Position numbers and translations under genes: made by a program. Below are positions 15,871-24,353 of a stretch of 31,486 nt of DNA, piece by piece. Numbering within the stretch: the stretch's first letter is position 1; each line of letters opens with the position of its first letter. Origin of the DNA: MWDV01 sp964634255 (lineage in GTDB: Bacteria > Verrucomicrobiota > Verrucomicrobiia > Limisphaerales > MWDV01); the NCBI GenBank assembly GCA_964634255.1, contig CAZWJC010000048.1, forward strand, positions 1 to 31,486, in the 5' to 3' direction. The notes below the pieces were generated by a model. The model worked only from the letters and a program-made list of their open reading frames with translations, was not told the DNA's origin and made no database searches.

Positions 15871-16659
15871 TTAGCGGCGCAGGTTGTTGCTTTGTTGCAT
15901 CATCTCGTCGGCCGCTTGCACAGCCTTGGAGTTCACTTCGTAGGCGCGCTGGGCCAGGATCAGATTCACCATTTCCTCGACGACCTTGACGTTGGACATT
16001 TCGAGGCTGCCCTGCACCAGGGTGCCAAAACCGTTTTCGCCGGGATTACCTTGCTCGGGCGCGCCGGAGGCCTTGGTTTCGCGGTAGAGGTTGCGACCCA
16101 TGCTGTCCAGACCGCCCGGGTTGTTGAAGCGGACGAGTTGCACGCGGAAGTTGGCGAGCGCGGTGCCGTTCGAGCCGGTGTAGGTCACTTCGCCGGTGGA
16201 AGAGATCGTGATGTTGGTCGTGCCGGCGGGGACGGCTTGGAAGCCGCCTTGCAGGGGCAGTCCATCGCTCGTGACGATCGTGCCGTCGGACTTGGTCTTC
16301 AGGGCGCCGTCGCGGGTGTAAGCGCGGGTGCCATCCGCCAACTGGACTTCAAAGAAGCCGTCTCCCTGAATGGCGACGTCGAGGCGTTCGCCGGTGTGGG
16401 TGAGTTCGCCGTTGGTGAAGATGCGGGAGGTGGCCACCGGGCTGGAGCCGTTGCCGATCTGGATGCCGGTGGGCACTTCGTTGCCCGCGCCTTCTTCGGC
16501 GCCGGGGGCGCGCGTGGTCTGGTAGAGGAGTTCTTGAAACTCGATCTTCGCCTTCTTGAAGCCGTTGGTGTTGACGTTGGCGAGGTTGTTGGCGATGACG
16601 TCCAGGTTGAGTTGCTGGGACTGCATCCCGGCGGCGGCGGAGTAAAGGGCGCGTAGCAT
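15871..16659 (-). CDS. flgG: Flagellar distal rod protein FlgG
   Basis: FlgG makes up the distal rod. The 262-residue length is typical. It begins MLRALYSAAAGMQSQQLNLDVIANNLANVNTNGFKK, with the NNLANVNTxGFK signature, and has GERLDVAIQGDGFFEVQLADGTRAYTRDGALK in the middle. It ends GSLEMSNVKVVEEMVNLILAQRAYEVNSKAVQAADEMMQQSNNLRR, the rod/hook C-terminal signature. It follows flgF by 18 nt and shares its architecture, as usual for this pair. No signal peptide is present, as expected for type III export. Confidence 0.97.
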   Translation of the reverse strand: MLRALYSAAAGMQSQQLNLDVIANNLANVNTNGFKKAKIEFQELLYQTTRAPGAEEGAGNEVPTGIQIGNGSSPVATSRIFTNGELTHTGERLDVAIQGDGFFEVQLADGTRAYTRDGALKTKSDGTIVTSDGLPLQGGFQAVPAGTTNITISSTGEVTYTGSNGTALANFRVQLVRFNNPGGLDSMGRNLYRETKASGAPEQGNPGENGFGTLVQGSLEMSNVKVVEEMVNLILAQRAYEVNSKAVQAADEMMQQSNNLRR

Positions 16660-16677
16660 GGCGGGTGGGGGTGGTCG

Positions 16678-17421
16678 CTACGAGTTGCCGCTCAGTTCGG
16701 TGATGGTTTTCCCCATCCGCTCGTCTTGCGACTGGAGCACTTTTTGGTTGGCCTCGAACATGCGCATGGCGGTGAGCAGGCTGGCCATCTCGAGCGTGGC
16801 GGAGGTGTTCGCGCCTTCCAGGTAGCCCTGCCGCACTTGCGAGGTGAGGCTCTTGCTGGTTTGGAGATTGGGGTCGTTGGCGAGGAACAGGCCGCCGCCG
16901 GCACTGGTGAGCAACTTGGGCTCGTTGAATTCGGCGACGCGCAGGCGGCCTTTCATATCTTCGCCCTGGCTGATTTCGCCGGTGGCCGACACGGTGATGG
17001 GCTCGGAGTTGTTCAGGTCAAACTGGATCGGGCCGCTGTCCCCTTGCACGGCATAGCCTTGCTTGGTGACGAGCTGGCCCTGGGCGTTGAGCTGGAATTC
17101 GCCATCGCGGGTGTAGGCCATCTGGCCGTTGGGCATTTGCACTTCAAAGAAACCCGGCCCTTCGAGGCCGAAGTCGAGGCTGTCGCCCGTGGGCTTCAGC
17201 GCCCCTTGCTGCAGGCTGACAGCGGAGACGGCCTTGGGAATCACGTATTGCGCGTTGTTCACGCCGTTGATGGGCATCGCCCCCGCGGCGATTGAATTAA
17301 AAGAAACGTCTTGCTTGCGGTAGCCGGGCACGTTGCCGGAGGCAAGGTTCTCGGTGATGATCTCCTGCCAACGCGACTGCGCGTTCATCGCGGCGGCTGC
17401 TTGATAGAGACTCACATTCAT
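16678..17421 (-). CDS. flgF: Flagellar proximal rod protein FlgF
   Basis: FlgF is a proximal rod subunit. The 247-residue protein starts MNVSLYQAAAAMNAQSRWQEIITENLASGNVPGYRKQDVSFNSI, a variant of the NLAN-x-x-T-x-GF signature. It continues DSLDFGLEGPGFFEVQMPNGQMAYTRDGEFQLNAQGQLVTKQGYAV and ends in the rod C-terminal helix (ATLEMASLLTAMRMFEANQKVLQSQDERMGKTITELSGNS). It lies before flgG and is the first gene behind the sigma-54-type promoter at 17436-17451, 14 nt from its ATG. FlgF and FlgG are paralogues; the order and the divergent N-terminus favour FlgF here. Confidence 0.9.
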   Translation of the reverse strand: MNVSLYQAAAAMNAQSRWQEIITENLASGNVPGYRKQDVSFNSIAAGAMPINGVNNAQYVIPKAVSAVSLQQGALKPTGDSLDFGLEGPGFFEVQMPNGQMAYTRDGEFQLNAQGQLVTKQGYAVQGDSGPIQFDLNNSEPITVSATGEISQGEDMKGRLRVAEFNEPKLLTSAGGGLFLANDPNLQTSKSLTSQVRQGYLEGANTSATLEMASLLTAMRMFEANQKVLQSQDERMGKTITELSGNS

Positions 17422-17435
17422 TCGGACGCTTGCTG

Positions 17436-17451
17436 AGCAGTGGATATGCCA
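17436..17451 (-). promoter_or_regulatory. Sigma-54-type promoter upstream of flgF
   Basis: Contains the same TGGCATATCCACTGCT as upstream of fliW, in the same direction and at the same 14-nt distance from the ATG. GG and GC doublets are 10 nt apart. It would drive flgF-flgG-flgA-flgH-flgI-flgJ-flgN-flgK-flgL. Confidence 0.75.
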
Positions 17452-17801
17452 GTGGCTGAAAACCTTGTTTTCGTGGGGATTCTGCGGCCCACCTCCCGTT
17501 GCTGGAAAAACCTACCGGGCTTAATTGCAGAATTTGCCGGATCAAGAAACGACCGGAGGTCAACTTGGCGGTTTGAGTGCCATGATACTCCCGACGAAAG
17601 CCGGGGCTTTGACTTCCCTGAACTACGGGTGGAGACGGTTGGTCGTCCATGCTTCAGCGTGTCGGGGCTGGCTCGGCTCGCCAAAACTCGGATTGCGAAC
17701 AAAGGCCGGTTGGGGAGTCGACGGATCACTCCCGCGGCGGGAGTGGCGCTCGAGGACATTGGAGGAGTGACTAAATGGCCTCCAGTGTTCCGCGGTCGGA
17801 A
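17452..17801. other. Intergenic region between the CxC protein gene and flgF promoter
   Basis: About 350 nt with no convincing gene. An open minus-strand frame here (to about 17759) has biased, low-complexity composition and no recognised motif. The region may hold activator sites for the flgF promoter or more dispersed repeat sequence. Confidence 0.4.
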
Positions 17802-18110
17802 TCAGACCTTCGCGCTGCCGGGTTCGTAAACGCAGGCCAGCTCAATGGTCTGGCCGCAGGTGCATTGGATGCGGATGGCTGAAACCATGTTGCCGTCCCG
17901 TTCCACCGTGACACGCGGTTCGCAGACGGCCGAGGCTGGTCGGGGCGTGAGGTGCGGAGCAGCAGGACGTGGCTCGGAGGTCACCAACGGTTGAAAGGGT
18001 TGGGGCGTAACCTCGGGCTTCAGGACGGTCACCCGCACGTCGGGGCGACGGCCGTCGGGCATCGGAGCCGCGGTGAGCGGAACAAAGGAATCAGCGCGGC
18101 TGTCTTTCAT
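17802..18110 (-). CDS. Small unknown protein with a C-terminal CxC motif
   Basis: The 102-residue protein is not recognised. The first 65 residues are Pro/Val-rich and probably flexible (PDGRRPDVRVTVLKPEVTPQPFQPL). The C-terminal part reads VTVERDGNMVSAIRIQCTCGQTIELACVY, a compact beta-rich segment with Cys-x-Cys and one more Cys, which could bind metal or form half of a zinc ribbon. No signal peptide or membrane segment is seen. It overlaps motB by 4 nt, so it is translationally coupled to the stator genes and probably serves motility. It is the last gene of the flhA-to-motB operon. Confidence 0.7.
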   Translation of the reverse strand: MKDSRADSFVPLTAAPMPDGRRPDVRVTVLKPEVTPQPFQPLVTSEPRPAAPHLTPRPASAVCEPRVTVERDGNMVSAIRIQCTCGQTIELACVYEPGSAKV

Positions 18111-18874
18111 AACCCAGTGGCGCCGGTTGCGGCGGTTTCCAATCGGGAGTTGGGATCGGAGACTTTCAGCATGACCGTAACCCGCCGATTGGACTCGGCG
18201 GTGGGCTGCTGGTCAGGCATGGGTTGCGTGTCAGCAAAGCCGGCGACCTTGAACACCTGGCTCGGATTTACGCCGTTACCGACCAGTTTGCGGCGGGCAG
18301 CGTTGGCGCGTTCCGTGGACAGCTCCCATTTGCTGTGCGCTTCGCGACCGGAAAGCGGTCGGGCTTCAGTATGCCCCTCCAGTTCGATCCGAAACGTTGA
18401 GTAACGCGAGATTTCCCATGCCAACGTGGAAAACACCCACCCGCCGTACGTCGTAAAGGCGTCGGAGTCTGCTTCGAAGATAGGTTTCTGCGAGCGGTCG
18501 AAGACGTTGATGCGCAGCCCGTCCCCCAGCATCTCAAGCTGCACGCTCTTCTGGCTGTCTTCGCTTTGCTGGAGCATTTTGGCCAGGTCTTCCGTGATTT
18601 TCTTGATCATGGACATCTCAACGGCCGAAACGGACGAGAAGTCACCTTTGGACTGAGAGCTCGACGAGGAGGGGTTGTCGTTGGGGATGATGCCCACGGA
18701 TTCCTTGGTGACGGCCGCGAAGGGGTTGCGGAAGGCGCGTTCGACCGCGTCCTTGATCTTGGCGTCCTGCGCAGTCAGCCACAGGCACAGGAACAGCGCC
18801 ATCATGGCCGTAACGAAATCCGCGTAAGCGACTTTCCAGGACCCGCCGTGGTGACCGCTATGTTTCTTGGCCAT
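18107..18874 (-). CDS. motB: Flagellar motor stator protein MotB
   Basis: MotB anchors the stator to peptidoglycan and carries the proton/ion-binding aspartate. The N-terminus WKVAYADFVTAMMALFLCLWL (13-33) has the single membrane helix with conserved Asp19. The C-terminal OmpA-like domain shows FRIELEGHTEARP, then SKWELSTERANAARRKLVGNGV and a NRRVTVML segment near the end, the peptidoglycan-binding signature. The length of 255 residues is normal. It lies 8 nt after motA. The ion used (H+ or Na+) cannot be assigned securely. The plug region after the membrane helix includes DAVERAFRNPFAAV. Confidence 0.95.
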   Translation of the reverse strand: MAKKHSGHHGGSWKVAYADFVTAMMALFLCLWLTAQDAKIKDAVERAFRNPFAAVTKESVGIIPNDNPSSSSSQSKGDFSSVSAVEMSMIKKITEDLAKMLQQSEDSQKSVQLEMLGDGLRINVFDRSQKPIFEADSDAFTTYGGWVFSTLAWEISRYSTFRIELEGHTEARPLSGREAHSKWELSTERANAARRKLVGNGVNPSQVFKVAGFADTQPMPDQQPTAESNRRVTVMLKVSDPNSRLETAATGATGL

Positions 18875-18882
18875 GGGGAAGC

Positions 18883-19749
18883 CTATTTACCGCCCGGTTT
18901 GAGCGCCTTGAACATCGCTTCCATCTCGTCCGCGCTGGGGCGCAAGTCGGAGGGTAGCCCGCGGCGGCCCAATTCGACGGCTGTCACGGGGGCCATGCCG
19001 CCGGCAAAGCCGGTGACACACGCCGCAATGCACTTCGTGAAGTCCAGCTCCGCTTCGCCAATGAACTCCAGGTTCGTCGCCAGCGGGCCGAGGAAACCGT
19101 AGGCCAACAGAATGCCGAGGAACGTGCCCACCAGCGCGGCGGCCACGTGTTCACCGATCATCTCCACCGGACCGGAGATCGAGGCCATCGTGATCACAAT
19201 GCCCAGCACGGCCGCCACGATTCCGAAGCCGGGCATGGCGTCCGAGGTTTTGGTCAGCACGTTTACGGGAGCGTGATGCTCGCTTTCCATTCGGTCGATC
19301 TCTACGTCCAGCAGCACGCGTAACTGGTCGGGCTTGATCTTGCCGTCAATAATCGGGCGCAGGCTGCCACAGAGGAACTCCACGGCGTGATGATTCGCGG
19401 AGAAGACGGGGTAGCGTTTTAGGATCGTGCTGTTACCGGGGTCCAAGACGTGTTCCTCGAGCGCGATCATGCCGTTGCGCCGTCCGATGAGGAACAGTTC
19501 ATACAACACCTTGAGCAGCTCCTCGTACGACGCGCGGCTGTGCGGCGCACCCTTGAGACACACAGCGAGCCCTTTGAGCATGTCCATGAGGACCTTCTTG
19601 GGCGACATGATAATGAGCGCGCCCAACGCGCCGCCACCGATGATCACCAGTTCGTTCGGATGCCAGAGAGCCCCGACGTGGCCGCCGCCCATCATGAACC
19701 CGCCGATGACGCACAGGACGACGATGACGCTGCCGATGATGATGATCAT
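18883..19749 (-). CDS. motA: Flagellar motor stator protein MotA
   Basis: MotA is the four-helix stator subunit that couples ion flow to rotation. The 288-residue protein has an N-terminal helix (MIIIIGSVIVVLCVIGGFMMGGG), PNELVIIGGGALGALIIMSP, the cytoplasmic loop, and the two C-terminal helices GFGIVAAVLGIVITM and VGTFLGILLAYGFLGPLA. Both helices carry the family's Pro residues (PGFG and LGPLA). The ELVIIGGGALGA motif is typical of the MotA/LafT type. It overlaps fliA by 4 nt and precedes motB by 8 nt. Confidence 0.96.
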   Translation of the reverse strand: MIIIIGSVIVVLCVIGGFMMGGGHVGALWHPNELVIIGGGALGALIIMSPKKVLMDMLKGLAVCLKGAPHSRASYEELLKVLYELFLIGRRNGMIALEEHVLDPGNSTILKRYPVFSANHHAVEFLCGSLRPIIDGKIKPDQLRVLLDVEIDRMESEHHAPVNVLTKTSDAMPGFGIVAAVLGIVITMASISGPVEMIGEHVAAALVGTFLGILLAYGFLGPLATNLEFIGEAELDFTKCIAACVTGFAGGMAPVTAVELGRRGLPSDLRPSADEMEAMFKALKPGGK

Positions 19750-20597
19750 TTGGCGGAAGAGGATGCGGCCAGTTGACCGGCTACGCCGGACTCGTAGCGG
19801 TGCAGGTAACCGCGAATGGCCAGGATGGCTTGGGCGTGGATTTGGCAGATGCGGGACTCGGTCACACCAAACACTTCGGCAATTTCCCGCAGGTGCAGGT
19901 CTTCGCCGTAGTAGAGGGCGAGCACTTTGCGCTGCATTTCAGGCAACTGCTTCAATCGCGCCAGGATGACTTCCTTCAGTTCGCGGCGGGAAACCTGATC
20001 CACTGGATCATCTTCGTCCGGACCGGCCACGACTTCGTAGAGACTGCCGGCTTCTCCGCCTTCGGAAGGGCAGGCGGCATCCAGACAGACGAACGACGCC
20101 GGGCGGACTTCGTCCAGCAAATCTGTGTATTCGTTCAGGGTCAGCTTCATGGCTCGAGCCATCTCCACGTCCGTGGGCGTGCGGCCGAGCTTCTGTTCCA
20201 GCTCCAGCAGAACTTGCTGAATCTTGCGAGCCTTCTCGTGAACCGTGCGCGGCACCCAGTCCATGCGGCGCAGTTCGTCGAGCATTGCGCCCCGAACCCG
20301 CAGCCGGGCATAGCTTTCAAAGGAAGCGCCGCAGGCGGGATTGTAGTTGCGCAAGGCCTGCAGCAATCCGACCAAGCCAGCACTGTTCAGGTCATCTTCA
20401 TCCACGTGATCCGGCAGGGTCATGGCCAGCCGGCCGAGGACCGAGCGGACGAGGGGCAGGTATTGCTCGATGAGGGCGTTTTCCGTATGGGTGTCGGCCT
20501 GTTGATGGTAGCGCTGCCAGAGTTCCTGGGCGGTGGGTTTGACTTCCACCTTCGGGGCGGACGGAGGATCGAGCGTGGCGCAGGCAGGGTTGCTCAT
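19746..20597 (-). CDS. fliA: Flagellar sigma factor FliA (sigma-28/WhiG family)
   Basis: FliA directs RNA polymerase to late flagellar genes. The 283-residue protein has region 2 (LVRSVLGRLAMTLPDHVDEDDLNSAGLVGLLQALRNYNPACGASFESYARLRVRGAMLDELRRMDWVPR), region 3 (GRTPTDVEMARAMKLTLNEY) and region 4 with a helix-turn-helix (LPEMQRKVLALYYGEDLHLREIAEVFGVTESRICQIHAQAI). These match the sigma-28/WhiG signature. The first 25 and last 15 residues are variable. It overlaps motA by 4 nt. No clear sigma-28 promoter was found before flagellin in this window. Confidence 0.95.
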   Translation of the reverse strand: MSNPACATLDPPSAPKVEVKPTAQELWQRYHQQADTHTENALIEQYLPLVRSVLGRLAMTLPDHVDEDDLNSAGLVGLLQALRNYNPACGASFESYARLRVRGAMLDELRRMDWVPRTVHEKARKIQQVLLELEQKLGRTPTDVEMARAMKLTLNEYTDLLDEVRPASFVCLDAACPSEGGEAGSLYEVVAGPDEDDPVDQVSRRELKEVILARLKQLPEMQRKVLALYYGEDLHLREIAEVFGVTESRICQIHAQAILAIRGYLHRYESGVAGQLAASSSAK

Positions 20598-20605
20598 AAT
20601 TCAAG

Positions 20606-20842
20606 TCACTTGGCAGGTTTGGGAACTGCGGCCGCTTTGGCCGGAGCGTTACGACGGTGCTCCAGGGCTTCGCGGAGACCCCGCATCCAAACCCGCGTCC
20701 ACCACCGGGTGAGCAGCGCGGCCACCAAAGCCGCCGCGCTTGCGCGCCACAGGGACTGCGGCCATGGACTCTGACTTGCCATTCCGAACCCTGTACCGAT
20801 CAGAAACCCGACGATTGCACCTAAAATCATCAACGCTTTCAT
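20606..20842 (-). CDS. Small unknown membrane protein in the flhF-fliA gap
   Basis: The chosen ATG at 20842 gives 78 residues: MKALMILGAIVGFLIGTGFGMAS, a Gly-rich membrane helix (about 3-22), then a second hydrophobic helix (SAAALVAALLTRWW, about 35-48), and a basic tail (TRVWMRGLREALEHRRNAPAKAAA). Longer upstream in-frame starts would run into flhF. It is not recognised as a known family. It lies 8 nt upstream of fliA and 74 nt after flhF, in the slot where flhG is usually found, so it may have a flagellar role. Confidence 0.65.
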   Translation of the reverse strand: MKALMILGAIVGFLIGTGFGMASQSPWPQSLWRASAAALVAALLTRWWTRVWMRGLREALEHRRNAPAKAAAVPKPAK

Positions 20843-20916
20843 GCGATACAGGACTCCGCTAAGCAGATGATTTGCCAGCACGTGAAAAGGCCCGGAAAGA
20901 GCCGCGAAACGGAGGA

Positions 20917-21984
20917 TTATCGGGGAATTCCCGAGGGAAAGAATTGCTCGGGAGACGCGGCGCGGAACTCTCCCGGTATTTTTTGCCCGCCGCTCAAGAA
21001 GCGCACGATGCAATTTGTGCCGAAGATGAGATTCCACAGCTTGACCCGGCGGCGCTCTTCATCGACATGGGTGAGAATCACGTCCGCTGGCCGCAATGGC
21101 TCGAACGCCTGCCATTGCTCCACCAACATATTGCTTTCGTAAGCGGCGTTCAGGACCAAGTGGATGTGAGGGGAAGGCAGCGACGCGACTTGGCTCCGAA
21201 GCGCCGTCATCCCCGCTTCATCGTGCGGATCGGCGCCCGGCAAGTCCACGAACAACAGCTCTGCCCTCAGATCGGGCTCGGACCAGAAGCGTTCCACCGG
21301 TACCCCCAGCATTTCACAATGCAGGGAGAGGTATTCGGATGTGTTGGCCGCGCCGGCATCCAGTCGCCAAACTCGTGCGGTTCGGTCCTGAGTCAAGACC
21401 GCCTGCGTCAGCCATTTGCAGAGCGCTGTGGTCTTGCCCGAGCCGGGCGGTCCCACGAAGACGTGCGGGCGTGCCGGGCGGCTTGTTTCCTCCAGAGGCG
21501 GAGGATTTCGCCACACGGAGGCCAGCACCGCCGTCACTGCCGACCACTCAGCTTCAAGTGAATCCGGGGGGGGGCCGCCATTCCGGACGAGAACCAGGGT
21601 TTGCAGCCGGTCTGCAAAGGTCGGCAGCAGCCCCATGGCTTCCAGCCACGCGATGCTGGGCCAACGGGAGGCGTTTGGATGAGAGACACTCGGAGCGCAG
21701 GCTGTCTCCCTCCACAGTGGGTTTGGCGTCACCGGTTCCCCGGTTTGGCTGAAGGCTGATTGGGGAAGGGTGGCTGCTGCGACTGGCAGCCGGTCGGCGA
21801 CCGACAATTCGGGTTCAGGCACGCCGGCTAGAACCTCGACCCGACGACGCCCCGGCAACAGCCTGGCCATGCCTTGCGCGGGCACGGGGCGGACGCTCAA
21901 GACCACCGCTTCGGGGCCGAGTTCAGCTTGGATCTGGACCAGCGCCGCGGCAGGGGTATCGGCGATGAACGAGACCGTTCTCAC
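20917..21984 (-). CDS. flhF: Flagellar biosynthesis GTPase FlhF (divergent)
   Basis: FlhF is an SRP-type GTPase that sets the position of polar flagella. The 355-residue protein begins MRTVSFIADTPAAALVQIQAELGPEAVVLSVRPV, the typical FlhF start, followed by a Pro-rich B region and an N-domain. The P-loop is GPPGSGKTT (178-186). The later G-motifs deviate: the usual DTYR-type segment reads RLDAGAANTSEYLSLHCEMLGVP (207-229), the DTAG motif is DLPG (247-250), and TKxDE is THVDE (305-309). GGQKIPGEF (332-340) matches the G5 region. It lies 7 nt after flhA. Nucleotide binding looks possible, but GTPase control may differ. Confidence 0.9.
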   Translation of the reverse strand: MRTVSFIADTPAAALVQIQAELGPEAVVLSVRPVPAQGMARLLPGRRRVEVLAGVPEPELSVADRLPVAAATLPQSAFSQTGEPVTPNPLWRETACAPSVSHPNASRWPSIAWLEAMGLLPTFADRLQTLVLVRNGGPPPDSLEAEWSAVTAVLASVWRNPPPLEETSRPARPHVFVGPPGSGKTTALCKWLTQAVLTQDRTARVWRLDAGAANTSEYLSLHCEMLGVPVERFWSEPDLRAELLFVDLPGADPHDEAGMTALRSQVASLPSPHIHLVLNAAYESNMLVEQWQAFEPLRPADVILTHVDEERRRVKLWNLIFGTNCIVRFLSGGQKIPGEFRAASPEQFFPSGIPR

Positions 21985-21990
21985 GCCGCT

Positions 21991-24114
21991 TTATTCCAAG
22001 TGAGGGATCACCGCCGCATTCTGAACCTGCACCCGGGCAGGGACTTCGGCGTACGAGAGTACTGCGAGATCGGCAAAGGTGCTTTCGAAGAATCGCCGGA
22101 AGGCCAGACGCAACTGCGGTGCGCAGAGCACGACGGGTTGCTGGCCAGTGGCGAGCATCTGTTGGGCGAACTTCGAGAGCGCATCCATGACATGCCGTGC
22201 CAGCCTGGGTTCGATCACCAAAGCCACTTCCGTGGCCGATTGACGCACGCCCTGAGCCAGTTGCTGCTCCAAGCGAGGATCAATCGTGATCGCGCGCAAA
22301 TGGCCGGCGTCACTTTGGAACGGCTTGGCAAGCTGCGCACCGAGGGCGCGACGGGCGAACTCCGAAAGCTCGTCTGGGTTCTTGGTCAACGGCGCGAAAT
22401 CGCTGACCTTTTCCAGAATGCCAGCCAGATTGCGGACGGAGATGCCTTCAGCCAACAGGTTTTGCAGGACCCGCTGGACCTGACCCACGCTCAACTGGGC
22501 GGGAATTAACTCGTTAACCACGGCTGGGTGGGTCTGTTTCAAGTGATCCAACAGCGCTTGCACGTCCTGACGCGTCAGAATCTCATGTGCGTGACGGCGA
22601 ACGGTCTCCGCCAGGTGCGTAACCAAAACGGAAGCCGAATCAACTACGGTATGACCAGAAGCCTCCGCCACCTTGCGTTCCACGTCGGTAACCCAAGTTG
22701 CCGGCAGTTGGAAGACGGGTTCGACCGTTGGCACACCTTTGAGCGGGGTTTTGCTGTTCGTGGCGTTCATGGCCAGCCAATACCCGGGCATGAGTTGGCC
22801 CTGCGCGATAGGATTGCCCTTGAGCAGGAAACGGTATTCGTTCGTGCTCAATTGGAGGTTGTCGCGCAGACGGATGGGCGGAATCAGCATGCCCATGTCC
22901 TGCGCGAAATTGCGGCGGACGCCGGTTACGCGCTCCAGCAGATCCCCGCCTTTGCGCGTGTCCGCGAGGCAGACGAGGCCGTAGCCCAGCTCGATTTGCA
23001 GGGTGTCGAGCGTGAGGAGATTCTCGATTTGGTCACCCGCCTTGGCCTCGGCGGGCGTCGTTGCCCCGGCGGCAGCGGTCTTGGTTTCACCCGGTTTCGT
23101 GGCAGCGCCGGTCTTGGTCGCCGCCGTCGCAGGGGCAACGTCCGGCATTCCACCGTGCTTGTGCATCGTGTAGGAAAGCAACCCCGTGATGGCTGCCAGC
23201 GTTAAGAACGGTAGCGTGGGCAGACCGGGAACAAGCGCCATCACCGTCAACATCCCGCTGAGAATCGTCAACGCCCGCGGATAGAAGAGCAACTGCCGCC
23301 CGAGTTCCTGGCCGAGGTCGTTCTTGGACGTAGCGCGCGTGATGAGCACGCCGGCCGCCGTTGAAGTGATCAGCGCTGGAATCTGTGAAACGAGGCCGTC
23401 ACCGATGGACAACAGCGTGAAGCGTTCAAGGGATTCCCCCATCGTCATGCCCTTCTGGAGCACGCCGACGGCAAACCCGCCCACAATGTTGATCAAAGTG
23501 ATCAAGATGGCGGCGATGGCGTCGCCGCGCACGAACTTGCTCGCACCGTCCATCGCGCCGTAGAAGTCGGCTTCTTCCTCCACCGCTTTGCGGCGGTCCC
23601 GGGCCTGCGCTTCGTCGATCAGACCGGCGTTAAGCTCGGCATCGATCGCCATCTGTTTGCCCGGCATGGCATCCAAAGTGAAGCGGGCGGCCACTTCAGC
23701 GATACGGCCCGCGCCCTTGGTGATCACGATGAAGTTGATCAAAACCAGGATAAGAAACACGACCAGGCCGACCACGTAGTTCCCCCGGACGACGAAGTTG
23801 CCGAAGGCTTCAATGATGTGGCCGGCATAGCCGTCGAGCAGGATCAGACGGGTGGAAGCCACGTTCAGCGCCAGCCGAAAGAGCGTGATAAATAGCAGCA
23901 ACGTGGGGAACCCGGTAAAATCCGCCGGGGTGCGCAGGTAAAGAATGACCAGCAAGATCAGGAACGAGAGCGCCACGCTCAGGGTGAGCAGCAGATCCAA
24001 CAGGACCGGCGCGACCGGCAGGATCAACAAAAGGATCGTGCCAAACAACGCCACCACCAGCCACAAATCCCCGTGGCGAAGCAGCTTCCGCATTCTATCG
24101 CTCAACATTCCCAT
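21991..24114 (-). CDS. flhA: Flagellar type III export gate protein FlhA
   Basis: FlhA is the large nonameric export-gate subunit. The 707-residue protein has about eight membrane helices in its first 320 residues, with the FHIPEP-family signature TGFPTLLLFITLFRLALNVASTRLIL and the conserved cytoplasmic loop GAGRIAEVAARFTLDAMPGKQMAIDAELNAGLIDEAQARDRR. An Ala/Thr/Lys-rich linker (about 330-360) leads to the cytoplasmic domain (LQIELGYGLVCL, MGMLIPPIRLRDNLQL and LPATWVTDVERKVAEASGHTVVDSASVLVTHL). It starts the flhA-flhF-fliA-motAB operon. No flhB is seen in the window. No promoter was recognised in the 240 nt upstream. Confidence 0.97.
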   Translation of the reverse strand: MGMLSDRMRKLLRHGDLWLVVALFGTILLLILPVAPVLLDLLLTLSVALSFLILLVILYLRTPADFTGFPTLLLFITLFRLALNVASTRLILLDGYAGHIIEAFGNFVVRGNYVVGLVVFLILVLINFIVITKGAGRIAEVAARFTLDAMPGKQMAIDAELNAGLIDEAQARDRRKAVEEEADFYGAMDGASKFVRGDAIAAILITLINIVGGFAVGVLQKGMTMGESLERFTLLSIGDGLVSQIPALITSTAAGVLITRATSKNDLGQELGRQLLFYPRALTILSGMLTVMALVPGLPTLPFLTLAAITGLLSYTMHKHGGMPDVAPATAATKTGAATKPGETKTAAAGATTPAEAKAGDQIENLLTLDTLQIELGYGLVCLADTRKGGDLLERVTGVRRNFAQDMGMLIPPIRLRDNLQLSTNEYRFLLKGNPIAQGQLMPGYWLAMNATNSKTPLKGVPTVEPVFQLPATWVTDVERKVAEASGHTVVDSASVLVTHLAETVRRHAHEILTRQDVQALLDHLKQTHPAVVNELIPAQLSVGQVQRVLQNLLAEGISVRNLAGILEKVSDFAPLTKNPDELSEFARRALGAQLAKPFQSDAGHLRAITIDPRLEQQLAQGVRQSATEVALVIEPRLARHVMDALSKFAQQMLATGQQPVVLCAPQLRLAFRRFFESTFADLAVLSYAEVPARVQVQNAAVIPHLE

Positions 24115-24353
24115 GTGATTTGCCTAAGCCTGATCGTGCTCTGCGCAACAGTTGCGGCGGTTCGCTTCTGGCCGACCCACACAAGGGTCGCCGAGACCGC
24201 CGGACTCCACTTAGCAGGATCCTCGCCACGCGTCTCCCTCGAGCCGGGAGGCATGGAGCGAGAGGTGGGCGCGTGCTCGGCAACCCGTTTGGAAGCTCTG
24301 GCTGGGCAGATTCGAGCAGACCGTTTGAGCCGCCGGTCTTCCCGGCACGATTC

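Noticed and set aside
24115..24353. Small minus-strand gene or promoter upstream of flhA
   Set aside because: The Arg/Pro/Ser-rich frame looks like non-coding GC-rich sequence, and no -24/-12 or -35/-10 pair stood out.
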